This document shows, piece after piece, positions 9,887 to 18,202 of a stretch of DNA of 64,000 bases. The stretch is from UBA6115 sp050952935. GTDB lineage: Bacteria; Bacillota; Clostridia; Christensenellales; Aristaeellaceae. The stretch covers positions 434,001-498,000 of the forward strand of contig JBMNLS010000001.1 of the NCBI GenBank assembly GCA_050952935.1, given 5' to 3'. A program made the translations under genes and the position numbers. The notes beneath the pieces are model-generated. The model had not been told where the DNA came from and ran no database searches. It worked only from the letters and a program-made list of their open reading frames with translations. Within the stretch, counting starts at the first letter, position 1, and each line of letters begins with the position of its first letter.

Positions 9887-11311
9887 TCAGTCTGACACGT
9901 GGCTTACCTTGATCAGGTTGGTGCTGCCCACCTGGGAGAGGGGGATGCCGGCGGTGAGCACTACCAGGTCTCCGCTTTGGACCAGGCCTTCTTGCTTAGC
10001 GGTGTTGATGGCCTGGTCAAACAGCACCTCCATCACCTTTTCCTCACCCACCATCAGCCCTGTAACTCCCCAGGACAGGCTCATCTGCCGCCAGGTGGTT
10101 GAATCCGGCGTGCAGGCGATGATGGGGATGTCAGAACGGAAACGGCTGAGCATATAGGCCGTGGTACCGGACTTGGTGACGGTGATAATCGCCTTGGCGT
10201 TCAAGTTGTATGCCATCAGGCAGGCGGCGTGGGACACGGCGTCGGTGATGTCATGGGCATCCTGATACATGTTGTCCACAAAGAAGCGGCGCTTGTAGTT
10301 GATGTCCCGCTCAGTGCGCTCGGCGATGCGCGCCATGGTGCGCACAGTCTCCACCGGATATTTGCCGCTGGCGGTCTCACCTGAGAGCATGATCACGCTG
10401 GTGCCGTCATAAATGGCGTTAGCCACGTCCGTGATTTCAGCCCGGGTGGGGCGGGAATGGTGTACCATGCTTTCCAGCATCTGGGTGGCGGTCACCACCT
10501 GCTTGCCGGCCATGGAGGCCACCTTGATGATGTGCTTCTGGATAATTGGAACCTCCTCAAAGGGAAGCTCCACCCCCAGGTCACCCCGGGCGATCATCAC
10601 CGAGTCGCACACCTTGATGATATCCTCCAGGTTGTTAACACCCTCGGCGTTTTCAATTTTGGCCATGATGCGCACATGCCTGCCGTCGTTTTGATCCAGG
10701 AAATCCCGTACCATCTGCACATCTTCCCGCTTCCTTACAAAGCTGGCCGCCACAATGTCAAAGCCGGTGCGGATGCCAAAAAGGATGTCCTCTTTGTCCC
10801 TGTCTGACATATAGGGGATGGACAGCTTGGCGCCGGGGATGTTGACGCCTTTACGGTTGGAGAGTTCCCCGCCAATCACCACCCGGGTGCGGATGCGGTC
10901 TTCAAAAACCTCCAGCACCTCCAGCTCAATCAGGCCGTCATCCAGCAGGATGCGGCGGCTGTCCCCCAATTCCTGGGGCAGATGGTCATAGGAAAGTGAC
11001 ACTTGGTTCTGGTCGCCCTCGGTTTCAAAGGTGACCAGGTCAAACAGATCGTCGGTTTTAAGGAAAATACTGCCCTCCCGGAAGGTGCCGATGCGCACCT
11101 CGGGGCCCTTGGTGTCAAGGAGGGTGGCTACGGCCACGCCTAACTCGTTGCGCACCCTGTTCAGCTCCATAAAGGTGACCAGGTGGCTTTCGTGGGTGCC
11201 GTGGGAGAAGTTGAACCGGGCCACATTCATGCCGGCCTCAATCAGCCCGCGGATGACTTCCCGTGTGTTGGAAGCAGGGCCCAGGGTGCAAATAATCTTT
11301 GTCTTACGCAT
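9887..11311 (-). CDS. pyk: Pyruvate kinase
   Basis: Makes pyruvate and ATP from phosphoenolpyruvate and ADP in the last step of glycolysis. The 474-residue product starts MRKTKIICTLGPAS, has ARFNFSHG, the metal-binding region MAKIENAEGVNN, the active-site signature with MIARGDLGVELP, TQMLESM and LSGETASGKYPVE, and the C-terminal regulatory domain. It is the short form without the extra C-terminal PEP-utiliser domain seen in some Bacilli. Start chosen because AAGGAGAT precedes ATG 11311; the longer frame to 11377 includes the promoter. It appears monocistronic. Confidence 0.96.
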   Translation of the reverse strand: MRKTKIICTLGPASNTREVIRGLIEAGMNVARFNFSHGTHESHLVTFMELNRVRNELGVAVATLLDTKGPEVRIGTFREGSIFLKTDDLFDLVTFETEGDQNQVSLSYDHLPQELGDSRRILLDDGLIELEVLEVFEDRIRTRVVIGGELSNRKGVNIPGAKLSIPYMSDRDKEDILFGIRTGFDIVAASFVRKREDVQMVRDFLDQNDGRHVRIMAKIENAEGVNNLEDIIKVCDSVMIARGDLGVELPFEEVPIIQKHIIKVASMAGKQVVTATQMLESMVHHSRPTRAEITDVANAIYDGTSVIMLSGETASGKYPVETVRTMARIAERTERDINYKRRFFVDNMYQDAHDITDAVSHAACLMAYNLNAKAIITVTKSGTTAYMLSRFRSDIPIIACTPDSTTWRQMSLSWGVTGLMVGEEKVMEVLFDQAINTAKQEGLVQSGDLVVLTAGIPLSQVGSTNLIKVSHVSD

Positions 11312-11348
11312 AAAGATCTCCTTTTGGACGCCTTCTCGTCCATGATAG

Positions 11349-11377
11349 AGTATAGACCAAATGCCGGGCCAAAGCAA
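11349..11377 (-). promoter_or_regulatory. Promoter of pyk
   Basis: Minus strand: -35 TTGCTT (11372-11377), 17-base spacer, -10 TATACT (11349-11354), 38 bases from the start codon. Confidence 0.75.
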
Positions 11378-11411
11378 TCATGTCACAAGTGAGTTTGTGT
11401 AAAGCTGGCGT

Positions 11412-11443
11412 AAGAAAACGCCGCCCAGTCATGTTGGGCGGCG
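11412..11443 (-). terminator. Terminator after the sigma/anti-sigma genes
   Basis: Minus strand: perfect 9-bp stem CGCCGCCCA / TGGGCGGCG, 7-nt loop, then TTTTCTT. It lies 30 bases past the stop of the putative anti-sigma gene. Confidence 0.9.
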
Positions 11444-11473
11444 CGAAGCGTCAGGGTGATTAGGATTCCGGGT

Positions 11474-12376
11474 TTATTCGTTGGCGCCGGTGATGATGTT
11501 GGTCAGCAGCACCTCACCGGTTTTGCCGTCCAGCATGATGCCGCAGTCCATCAACATGCCGTCTTTTTCGATAACGATGCCAAAGCCCCAGAGGGTGCCG
11601 CCGTTTTCACGGGTATGGAAATTTTCGTGGTTGACGCTGCCGGCTTCCAGCTCCGCCCTGGTGAGGCCAAAATCCTCAGCAAAGGCCTGGCAGGCAATTT
11701 CAAGGGCCTGATCACGGGTCAGGTCATCCTTGCCCGGGATGCCTTCCCGGACGATTTCACCGTTCCAGTAGGCTGCGTCCTCGCCCTGGCCTTCCAGCAC
11801 CTCAGGGCCGGGCATGTTGGGGTTGGATAGCGTGGGGTCTTCCTGATAGCGTTTCATGTTGATGGCTTCAGCCGCCGCCGGGTTGCTCAGGGCTTCTGCC
11901 AATTGTGGCTGGCCCCACACCGGGGCTTCCAGGCCCGATTTTTCCCAGCTGGCCTTGTCCACATGGTCAAAGCTCCAGCTGGCCTGGGCGCTGTCTTTGT
12001 CAAGGATCACCTTGTATTCGCCCACCAGGGAGGGGTGCAGGAAACCGGAGATGAAGGTCACCGTCCATTTGTCGCCCTCCTGCTTGTCAAAGGCGTTGAA
12101 GTTGCCCAGGGTAGCGTGGGTCAGGCCATATTTTTCTACCAGCGCTTTCCGGGCGCGGGTCAGGGCGTCCGCCTGGGGCGAACGGGAGAGGACGATGGCG
12201 GCAAAGGCGGTCACAGCCAGCAGAATGAAGGCAATAGCCATCACCAGGCTTAAGGTTAGTTTCTTTTTCACTTTGGTTCCTCCTGTGATATGGGTCATCA
12301 GCTGCTGATGGCGGGCCGGGGTGATGTAAAGCCCGGCAAGGTTTTCGCTGATGCTTGCTTTGATGGGGTTATTCAT
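11474..12376 (-). CDS. Putative membrane anti-sigma factor
   Basis: A 300-residue protein with a short cytoplasmic N terminus (about 36 residues), one membrane helix (about 38-62, LSLVMAIAFILLAVTAFAA) and an external domain of about 235 residues. The C-terminal ~90 residues (DQALEIACQAFAEDFGL ... CGIMLDGKTGEVL) resemble a PepSY-like fold. No ZAS motif (HxxxCxxC) is visible. The anti-sigma role is inferred from topology and from the 8-bp overlap with the sigma factor gene. The inducing signal is unknown. Confidence 0.6.
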   Translation of the reverse strand: MNNPIKASISENLAGLYITPARHQQLMTHITGGTKVKKKLTLSLVMAIAFILLAVTAFAAIVLSRSPQADALTRARKALVEKYGLTHATLGNFNAFDKQEGDKWTVTFISGFLHPSLVGEYKVILDKDSAQASWSFDHVDKASWEKSGLEAPVWGQPQLAEALSNPAAAEAINMKRYQEDPTLSNPNMPGPEVLEGQGEDAAYWNGEIVREGIPGKDDLTRDQALEIACQAFAEDFGLTRAELEAGSVNHENFHTRENGGTLWGFGIVIEKDGMLMDCGIMLDGKTGEVLLTNIITGANE

Positions 12377-12872
12377 CCTGGTCGCTCCTTTCGGGCAAAT
12401 CGCCCAACAGCTGATAGGCTTTGTTCAGCCGGTATTGCACGGCCTGGCGGCTGATGCCCAGGGCTTCCGCCGTTTCAGCCATGGTGAGGTTGTGGAAGTA
12501 GTACAGCAGGATCACCTGCTTGAGTTTGTCCGGAAGGCGCATCACATCCATGAACAGCGCCCGGGATTCTTCCGTGGTGTCAGGGGCTGATAGGGGTATG
12601 TCCACATGGCGGAACCAGGCGGAGCGCCTGTAATCCTTGCAGGTGTTGATGGCGATGCGCATGATCCAGGTTTTGGCGGAGGCCTCGTTGCGGCCTTCAA
12701 AGCTGTCCATCCGGCGCCATACCTTCAGGAAGGTGTCTTGCAGCGCGTCCTCCGCGAGGGTTCTGTCACTTAGGTAGACGAAGCACATGCGCAAGACCGC
12801 ATCCCCATAGGCGGTGAGCCAGGCCTCAAGCCTTTGTTCCTTTTGCGCGCCTGGTACCAAAGCGCCGCTCAC
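12369..12872 (-). CDS. ECF-type RNA polymerase sigma factor
   Basis: About 167 residues. Region 2 is LAEDALQDTFLKVWRRMDSF with TWIMRIAINTCKDY; region 4 is LPDKLKQVILLYYFHNLTM with the helix-turn-helix ETAEALGISRQAVQYRL. This is the size and layout of extracytoplasmic-function sigma factors. The start is a GTG at 12872, placed 8 bases after AGGGGGTG; another GTG at 12893 would add 7 residues. A terminase gene ends 46-66 bases upstream on the same strand with no clear terminator, so readthrough is possible. Confidence 0.88.
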   Translation of the reverse strand: MSGALVPGAQKEQRLEAWLTAYGDAVLRMCFVYLSDRTLAEDALQDTFLKVWRRMDSFEGRNEASAKTWIMRIAINTCKDYRRSAWFRHVDIPLSAPDTTEESRALFMDVMRLPDKLKQVILLYYFHNLTMAETAEALGISRQAVQYRLNKAYQLLGDLPERSDQDE

Positions 12873-12938
12873 TGCCTGCTCACCCCCTTTCACCCATTAG
12901 ACGAGGAAACCCTGTGAAAATGCCAGTACAGCAAAAAA

Positions 12939-14183
12939 TTATTTGATGCCCCGGCTGATACAGCTGGCCACCCGGGCCGTGCTGTCCGCCTCCAGGGCGT
13001 AGCGCAGGGCGTCGATCAGGTGATCTTCCCCCTCAGGGATGGGCAGCTGGCCTCCGTCCCGGCTTTCCCGCCAGCGGTAGTTGGCCAGTTCCTCCTGAAG
13101 GTGCACGCAGCCGGGGTCGATGATGATCTCATATTGGCTAAGCCACTGAAGGCCGTGCCTCAGGCTGCCCTGTCCCTTTTTGGCGGGCAGAGCCTGGATG
13201 CCCCGGCGGCGCAGCTCTTGGATGGACTTGGGCTCGGCGCTGTCGCAGATGACGGGGCTTTGGCCGGCAAAGGGCCCCAGCGCCTCCGCCAGCCGGGCGT
13301 TGTGCCAGCCCCGCTGATAGATCTCCTCCAGCACCAGGATACGCTTGTTCTTGCTGTCCAGGCTCACCTTGATGGCGGCTGCCGGGTCCTGGGCGAAGCC
13401 GAAATCCAGGCCCAGCCGCAGGGGCTCCCGGATGTCGCCGGGCAGGATGGGGGCCACCCGCCAGTTGGTTAGGATGGCGCCGCCCACCTGGCCCCATCGC
13501 CCCAGGGTGTACACATCCCGGAAATAGGGGTCGCTCTCCTGTTCCAGGGCAAGCCTGTCATCGGCGGTGAGGAAGCGGTTGTCCCGGTAGCTGCTGTGCA
13601 TGATCAGGATGTTGTTGCGTCGGTATACCCTTTGCCCCTCCGGCACGCCGGAGAAGTATTCCCGGCAGATCCAGTGCTGCCGGTTCACCGGGTTAAAGGA
13701 CAGGGTGAGCCGCTTTTTGTGAAGGCTCCTGCCCCGCAGGCGCTTTTCCAGCTGCTTGACGGCCTGACGGCTTACCTCCGTGGCCTCCTCCACCCAGATA
13801 TCGGTGAGGGCGCCCCGGAGGGGGCTTAGGGACTTCACCTTTTCCACATCCATAAGACCGGTAAAGAGGATTTGCGCCCCGTTTCTCCTGCAGGTGATGC
13901 GCATGTCGCTTTGATTGACGGCAAAAAAGCCGCCCAGCCCCAGGCGGCGGATAGCTTTTAAGACCTCTGCAAAGCAGCTGGATTTCAGGGTGCGGGCCAC
14001 CTGCCTCGCCACCAGGGTGTTGCGCCCGCACAGGGTGTCCAGCACCACCCGGCTGGCCAGAAAGGCGCTTTTGCCGCTGCCCGCCCCGCCGTAAAACAAC
14101 TGGATGCGCTCCTTGGCCTGCAGGTGGGGCAAAAAGGCCGGGTTAAAGGCTGATTTTGGCACCAGCAGCTTATGCCCGCTCAA
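12939..14183 (-). CDS. Phage terminase large subunit (PBSX family), solitary
   Basis: The 414-residue product is a complete terminase. The ATPase domain has Walker A FYGGAGSGKSAFLASR and Walker B DIWVEEATEV; the RNase H-like nuclease domain has Asp in LRLGLDFGFAQDPAA and in EGEDHLIDALRYALE. In phages this motor cuts and packages DNA into proheads. No portal, capsid, tail, integrase or lysis gene lies nearby, so this is a prophage relic or a domesticated gene. It overlaps a 55-residue gene upstream by 4 bp and precedes an ECF sigma gene. Confidence 0.88.
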   Translation of the reverse strand: MSGHKLLVPKSAFNPAFLPHLQAKERIQLFYGGAGSGKSAFLASRVVLDTLCGRNTLVARQVARTLKSSCFAEVLKAIRRLGLGGFFAVNQSDMRITCRRNGAQILFTGLMDVEKVKSLSPLRGALTDIWVEEATEVSRQAVKQLEKRLRGRSLHKKRLTLSFNPVNRQHWICREYFSGVPEGQRVYRRNNILIMHSSYRDNRFLTADDRLALEQESDPYFRDVYTLGRWGQVGGAILTNWRVAPILPGDIREPLRLGLDFGFAQDPAAAIKVSLDSKNKRILVLEEIYQRGWHNARLAEALGPFAGQSPVICDSAEPKSIQELRRRGIQALPAKKGQGSLRHGLQWLSQYEIIIDPGCVHLQEELANYRWRESRDGGQLPIPEGEDHLIDALRYALEADSTARVASCISRGIK

Positions 14184-14347
14184 TCCTCTACCAGGCGGAT
14201 CTCATAGTCCCCGCCTGTTGCCCCCTCCCCCTCATCCATCGCCAGGATGCGGATGAGGTCAGCGGCGGACAGCTTTTCCTCCTCCACCATTGCCCGCAGC
14301 CGCGCCATCGCCATCGCCTTGATTGCCCTGATGTCATTCTCTACCAT
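14180..14347 (-). CDS. Small protein upstream of the terminase
   Basis: A 55-residue, mainly helical, charged protein (MVENDIRAIKAMAMARLRAM ... YEIRLVED). ATG 14347 follows AAAGGAGG with 6-base spacing, which argues that it is translated. Its stop overlaps the terminase start (ATGA), so the two are probably co-translated. By position it could be a terminase small-subunit remnant, but no clear DNA-binding fold is visible and I do not recognise the family. Confidence 0.6.
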   Translation of the reverse strand: MVENDIRAIKAMAMARLRAMVEEEKLSAADLIRILAMDEGEGATGGDYEIRLVED

Positions 14348-14404
14348 GCCGCCCCTCCTTTGGGGCAAAGCTAACACAAGGGACAGATGACACGCACTGA
14401 CAAG

Positions 14405-15448
14405 TTACATGAATCCCCGGTAATGCGCTTCCAGCGCTTCTATCGCGCCCTCCGGCACGGGACGCGGCGTGGGGCCGTAATAGGCCAGGGCGTTTGCCCC
14501 ATAGATTTGATGGCGCAGCGCTTCATCCAGCCCCAGGCCGTTCAGCTCCCGCTCCGGGATGTTGAAGAGGTAGCGGCCATCGGGCTTCAGAGTGTAGGGG
14601 CCAACGGTTTCCAGGGCCTGGCGGATCACGCACACCCGGGCGGCGGATTCCAGGGTGTCAATGGCCCGGGGCGGGCGGGCGATGGCGGCGCGGCTGCCGA
14701 TGTCGGTTCCAAAAAGAATGCGGGTGGAAAAGCGCCTGAAAAAGGCCCTGGCGGCCTCCGCCTGGCGGGAAAGGCTGTAGTAAATCTCAATCCCCGGCGT
14801 CAAATCCAGGTACAGCTTGGGATAATCTTCCAGCATCCGGGCCAGCAGGGGCAAATCATCATAGAGAAAGTAAAAATGCGCCAGCTGCATCTTCAGCCCC
14901 GGGTGACGGGCGAAGACGGCGGCCAGCTGGCGGTGCTGGGCCTGGTTGTTCACACAGTCCTCCCCATAAAACCATCCTTCCTTGATGGCATAGGGGTTCA
15001 TGCGGCTCAGGTCCCAGAACTCCGGCGGGTCATTCAGGTGCAGGGTGAGGGGGACGCCCTCCGCCTCGGCGTATGTCCAGAAGGGCACCCAGGCGGGGCT
15101 GTCAAAGTCCGGAATGGGGAACTTGCGGCGGATGTCGGGCTTGCCTTCCAGCAGCTTGATGCCGTCACAGCCGGAAGCCATGAGCATCCTGGCCTGGGAA
15201 ACCAGGCAGCCGCCCAGCGCGGGGGCATCATGCTGAAAGCGGGCATAGGCCGGGCGGGACAGCTCCCCCAGCACATAGCAAACGCTGGGATGGCGAACTT
15301 TAAAGCGCAGAGCGTCCGGGGTGGTGGGCTGCGTGTCCATTTGGGGGATACACTGCAGGGCAAAGCGGCAGATGCCGTTTTCTTTCAAAATCCCTTCCAG
15401 CAAAGCGTCCCCGTGGCTGGCGGCATAATGCATATGGGCGTCAAACAT
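14405..15448 (-). CDS. Amidohydrolase-family (Amidohydro_2-like) protein
   Basis: 347 residues, TIM-barrel metal hydrolase or decarboxylase. Visible are the N-terminal FDAHMHYA (HxH), GIKLLEGKPD, LTLHLNDP, LQLAHFYF and RILFGTDIGSR, which place the His and Asp ligands in the usual order. The start at 15448 follows AGGAGA; the frame extends 19 codons further without a site. It sits between a terminase pair and the TRAP/SDR operon on the same strand but has the operon's terminator upstream, so it is probably a separate unit. Substrate unknown. Confidence 0.75.
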   Translation of the reverse strand: MFDAHMHYAASHGDALLEGILKENGICRFALQCIPQMDTQPTTPDALRFKVRHPSVCYVLGELSRPAYARFQHDAPALGGCLVSQARMLMASGCDGIKLLEGKPDIRRKFPIPDFDSPAWVPFWTYAEAEGVPLTLHLNDPPEFWDLSRMNPYAIKEGWFYGEDCVNNQAQHRQLAAVFARHPGLKMQLAHFYFLYDDLPLLARMLEDYPKLYLDLTPGIEIYYSLSRQAEAARAFFRRFSTRILFGTDIGSRAAIARPPRAIDTLESAARVCVIRQALETVGPYTLKPDGRYLFNIPERELNGLGLDEALRHQIYGANALAYYGPTPRPVPEGAIEALEAHYRGFM

Positions 15449-15537
15449 GGCTTTCTCCTGTTTTTTGATGCCTGATGATAACACGGCGGGGTGAGGGGCG
15501 TCCATGGGTTAACGATATGGCAGGATTAAGAGCAAAT

Positions 15538-15575
15538 ATAAAAATCAGAGGGCGCTTAGGATAAAGCCCTCTGAT
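15538..15575 (-). terminator. Terminator of the TRAP-SDR operon
   Basis: Minus strand: a perfect 10-bp stem ATCAGAGGGC / GCCCTCTGAT, 12-nt loop, then TTTTTATA, about 27 bases past the SDR stop. Confidence 0.92.
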
Positions 15576-15601
15576 TACTATGATTGAACAGCTAATACTT
15601 A

Positions 15602-16342
15602 TCAGCCGTCCATGGTAACGCCGCCGTCACAGTCGCCGACTTCCCCTGTGGCAAAGCTGGCCAGGTCGGAAGCGAAAAACAACACCATATTAGCGATTTC
15701 TTCCGGCTGCGCTCCCCGGCCAAGGGGAATGGTGGACAGGACTTTTTTGGTTTTTTCCTCGTCCATGATGGCCGTCATTGCCGTTAAAGTATAGCTGGGG
15801 CAAACGCAGTTGCAAGCCACACCATAGGGCGCGCCTTCGCGGGCTACCGCCTTGGTCAGCCCAATCACCCCGGCTTTGGAGGCGGCATAGGCGCTGGTGC
15901 CCAGCAAGCCCCCGCCGCGCTTGGCGGCAACGGAGGAAATATTGACAATCCGCCCATAGCCTTTTTCCTTCATGGAAGGGAAAAGAGCGCTGATGGCGGC
16001 AAAAACACCGGTCAGGTTGATGCTAATTACCCGATCCCATTCCGCCTGCGTCACCTCTTCAAAGGTTTTTGTGCTGACAATGCCGGCGTTGTTGATGAGC
16101 ACATGCACCTGCCCCACATCGCTCAGCACCTGGGCCATGACATCGCGGACATTCTGGCTGTCCCCCATGTCGATGCGATAAGCCACTGCGTTACCCAGTT
16201 CGGCGCAGGTGGCTTCCGCGGCAGGCAGGTTGAGATCCACAATGATGGCTTTGCCACCGCCTTTGACGACACCTGTGGCGATGGCCTTGCCAATGCCGCT
16301 CGCGCCACCCGTTACAATAACATTTTTTCCGGTGAAATCCAT
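15602..16342 (-). CDS. SDR-family NAD(P)-dependent oxidoreductase
   Basis: A classical short-chain dehydrogenase of 246 residues: Rossmann motif VTGGASGIGKAIA, NNAG near residue 88, catalytic Ser in VNISSVAA and YAASK for Tyr and Lys. It resembles FabG-type reductases, but as last gene of a dctPQM operon it more likely oxidises the imported organic acid or sugar acid, or a product of it. The gap to dctM is 11 bp. Specificity cannot be read from sequence. Confidence 0.85.
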   Translation of the reverse strand: MDFTGKNVIVTGGASGIGKAIATGVVKGGGKAIIVDLNLPAAEATCAELGNAVAYRIDMGDSQNVRDVMAQVLSDVGQVHVLINNAGIVSTKTFEEVTQAEWDRVISINLTGVFAAISALFPSMKEKGYGRIVNISSVAAKRGGGLLGTSAYAASKAGVIGLTKAVAREGAPYGVACNCVCPSYTLTAMTAIMDEEKTKKVLSTIPLGRGAQPEEIANMVLFFASDLASFATGEVGDCDGGVTMDG

Positions 16343-16353
16343 TTCAAATCTCC

Positions 16354-17628
16354 TTACTTAATCATGGAAGGCAACCAGGTTGTGATCTGCGGCACATAGG
16401 TGATGAGCATGAGCACCGCGATAGAAAGCAGCAGCATGGGCATCAATGAGCGCATGGTTTTTGAAACGCTGGTTTCCGCGATCTGGGTGCTCATCAGCAT
16501 GGTCAGCCCAACAGGCGGGGTCACCAGTCCAATGCAGAGGTTAAAGCTCATGACGATGCCGAACTGAAGGGGGTCAATTTGGTAAGCGGTCATCAGGGAT
16601 GTGAGCAGCGGCGTCATCATAACGATGGCGGCGTTGGCTTCCATCAGCATGCCGATGATCAGGAAGAGGATGTTAAGCAGCAACAGCACAACCAGGCGGT
16701 TGTTGGTGATTGCAGGAACAAGATCCAGCAGCATCTGGGGGAGCCCGGAGGTGACAATCACATAGCTGGATGCTTTGGAAAGCCCCACCATCATCATGAT
16801 GGTGGCGGTGCCCACCGCGGAATCCACCAGCATTTTGGGAAGTTCTTTCAGCCTCAGGTCACGGTAGACAAACAAACTCACCAGAAGCGCATATAGAACA
16901 GCGACAGCCGCGGCTTCCGTGGGAGTAAACACGCCTCCAAAAATGCCGCCCAGGATGATAACAGGCATCAGAAGCGCCCAAATGCTGCTGCCTATCGTTT
17001 TCCCGATTTGTTTGATTGGCATTCTTTTATGGGCGGGCAAATCGTGCTTTCTCCCGTAATACAGGTTGTAACCGATTAACACTACGGCCAGTATGATGCC
17101 CGGCAACAAAGAGCCGATAAAAAGCCTGGCTACAGACACATTGGTGATGCTGGCATAGACAATCAGGGTGATGGATGGGGGAATAATGGGCCCCAATATG
17201 GAAGAGATCGAGTTGACCGCCGAGGCGTAATGGGCCTCATAGCCTTCTCTTTTCATGGCGGGGATCATGAGGCCACCAATCGCGGAAGCCGTAGCCACGC
17301 CAGAGCCAGATATTGCGCCGAAGAGGGCCGAGGCGGCGACTGTAACCACCGCCAGGCTGCCGCGGACCCAGCCAATCAGCGCGTTGGCTACGTCCACAAG
17401 CTTCATCGTGATGCTTCGGGACATCAGGTTGCCCGCCAGAATGAAGAAGGGGATGGCAAGAAGAGAGCTGGAGTTCATGCCCGCAAACAACTTCTGGGGC
17501 AGAACGATCATGGGCATATCCGCCATGCCCAAGGCCACCATGGTGCCTATCCCCAGGGATAGATAGATGGGCATACCCGCGAGGGACAATCCCAAAAGCG
17601 CCAGAATTACAAACAAGCCTTCATTCAT
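16354..17628 (-). CDS. dctM: TRAP transporter large permease (DctM)
   Basis: 424 residues with about 12 membrane segments and the DctM signatures PIYLSLGIGTMVALG, LLAIPFFILAGNLM, SGSGVATASAIGGLMIPAM, IIPPSITLIVYA and VTPPVGLTM. It forms the Na+-driven transport channel of a tripartite ATP-independent transporter in the cytoplasmic membrane. Its ATG overlaps the dctQ stop by 4 bp. Confidence 0.93.
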   Translation of the reverse strand: MNEGLFVILALLGLSLAGMPIYLSLGIGTMVALGMADMPMIVLPQKLFAGMNSSSLLAIPFFILAGNLMSRSITMKLVDVANALIGWVRGSLAVVTVAASALFGAISGSGVATASAIGGLMIPAMKREGYEAHYASAVNSISSILGPIIPPSITLIVYASITNVSVARLFIGSLLPGIILAVVLIGYNLYYGRKHDLPAHKRMPIKQIGKTIGSSIWALLMPVIILGGIFGGVFTPTEAAAVAVLYALLVSLFVYRDLRLKELPKMLVDSAVGTATIMMMVGLSKASSYVIVTSGLPQMLLDLVPAITNNRLVVLLLLNILFLIIGMLMEANAAIVMMTPLLTSLMTAYQIDPLQFGIVMSFNLCIGLVTPPVGLTMLMSTQIAETSVSKTMRSLMPMLLLSIAVLMLITYVPQITTWLPSMIK

Positions 17629-18131
17629 GAATTGTTACCTCCCTCTTTGCCCTGGCGCAATTCCTCCAGGTTTTTAAAGACAACCTCTATGGATGCCAAC
17701 ACCATCAGCACAACACCAAGAGGAATAAAGGCATAGGGAATGGCCATCACGATTCCCAAACCTGATGACAAATTGGTTTGACCAAGCTTCATCAATCCCA
17801 AGGAATAGACAAACAAAAAACACAGGAAAACAATGCCAACAATGGTAGAAACGAGGGTGAAAATGGCTTTCGTTTGTGGCTTTAAGCGGTTAATCAAAAT
17901 ATCAATCTGAAGATGACTGTTTTTTCTTAGCGCAATGGCTGAAGCTACCATAACAGCAAAAATCATCAGGTATCTGGCCAACTCCTCACTCCAGGCGTTG
18001 GCGGCAGAGAAGACATAACGCAGCACCACCTGATAGATGATGACAGCGGACATAACGCTTAAACTGATAGCCAGCAAAACCTTCATAACTTTTTCCAAAG
18101 CATCAAGGAACTTTGAGTATTTTTTTAGCAT
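17625..18131 (-). CDS. dctQ: TRAP transporter small permease (DctQ)
   Basis: 168 residues with four membrane helices, the usual DctQ size and topology, including YVFSAANAWSEELARYLMIF, the conserved W/E region after helix 2. It pairs with DctM in the membrane. The start codon follows AGGTATAAGC, a weaker site than that of dctP, and a hairpin lies between dctP and dctQ. Confidence 0.9.
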   Translation of the reverse strand: MLKKYSKFLDALEKVMKVLLAISLSVMSAVIIYQVVLRYVFSAANAWSEELARYLMIFAVMVASAIALRKNSHLQIDILINRLKPQTKAIFTLVSTIVGIVFLCFLFVYSLGLMKLGQTNLSSGLGIVMAIPYAFIPLGVVLMVLASIEVVFKNLEELRQGKEGGNNS

Positions 18132-18154
18132 GCTTATACCTCACATTTCAGGAA

Positions 18155-18180
18155 GGAGCGCACCTGGTGGGGTACGCTCC
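18155..18180 (-). promoter_or_regulatory. Intercistronic hairpin between dctP and dctQ
   Basis: GGAGCG.ACC pairs with GGT.CGCTCC in the 71-bp gap, with no T-run after it. Such hairpins often protect the 3' end of the binding-protein message and lower expression of the permease genes; that role is inferred. Confidence 0.55.
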
Positions 18181-18202
18181 ATGGTTATTATGCTTTGTGA
18201 TG

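Noticed and set aside
12894..12938. ECF-type promoter with CGTCTA -10 in front of the sigma factor gene
   Set aside because: CGTC is present, but no AAC-type -35 element is found at the right distance.
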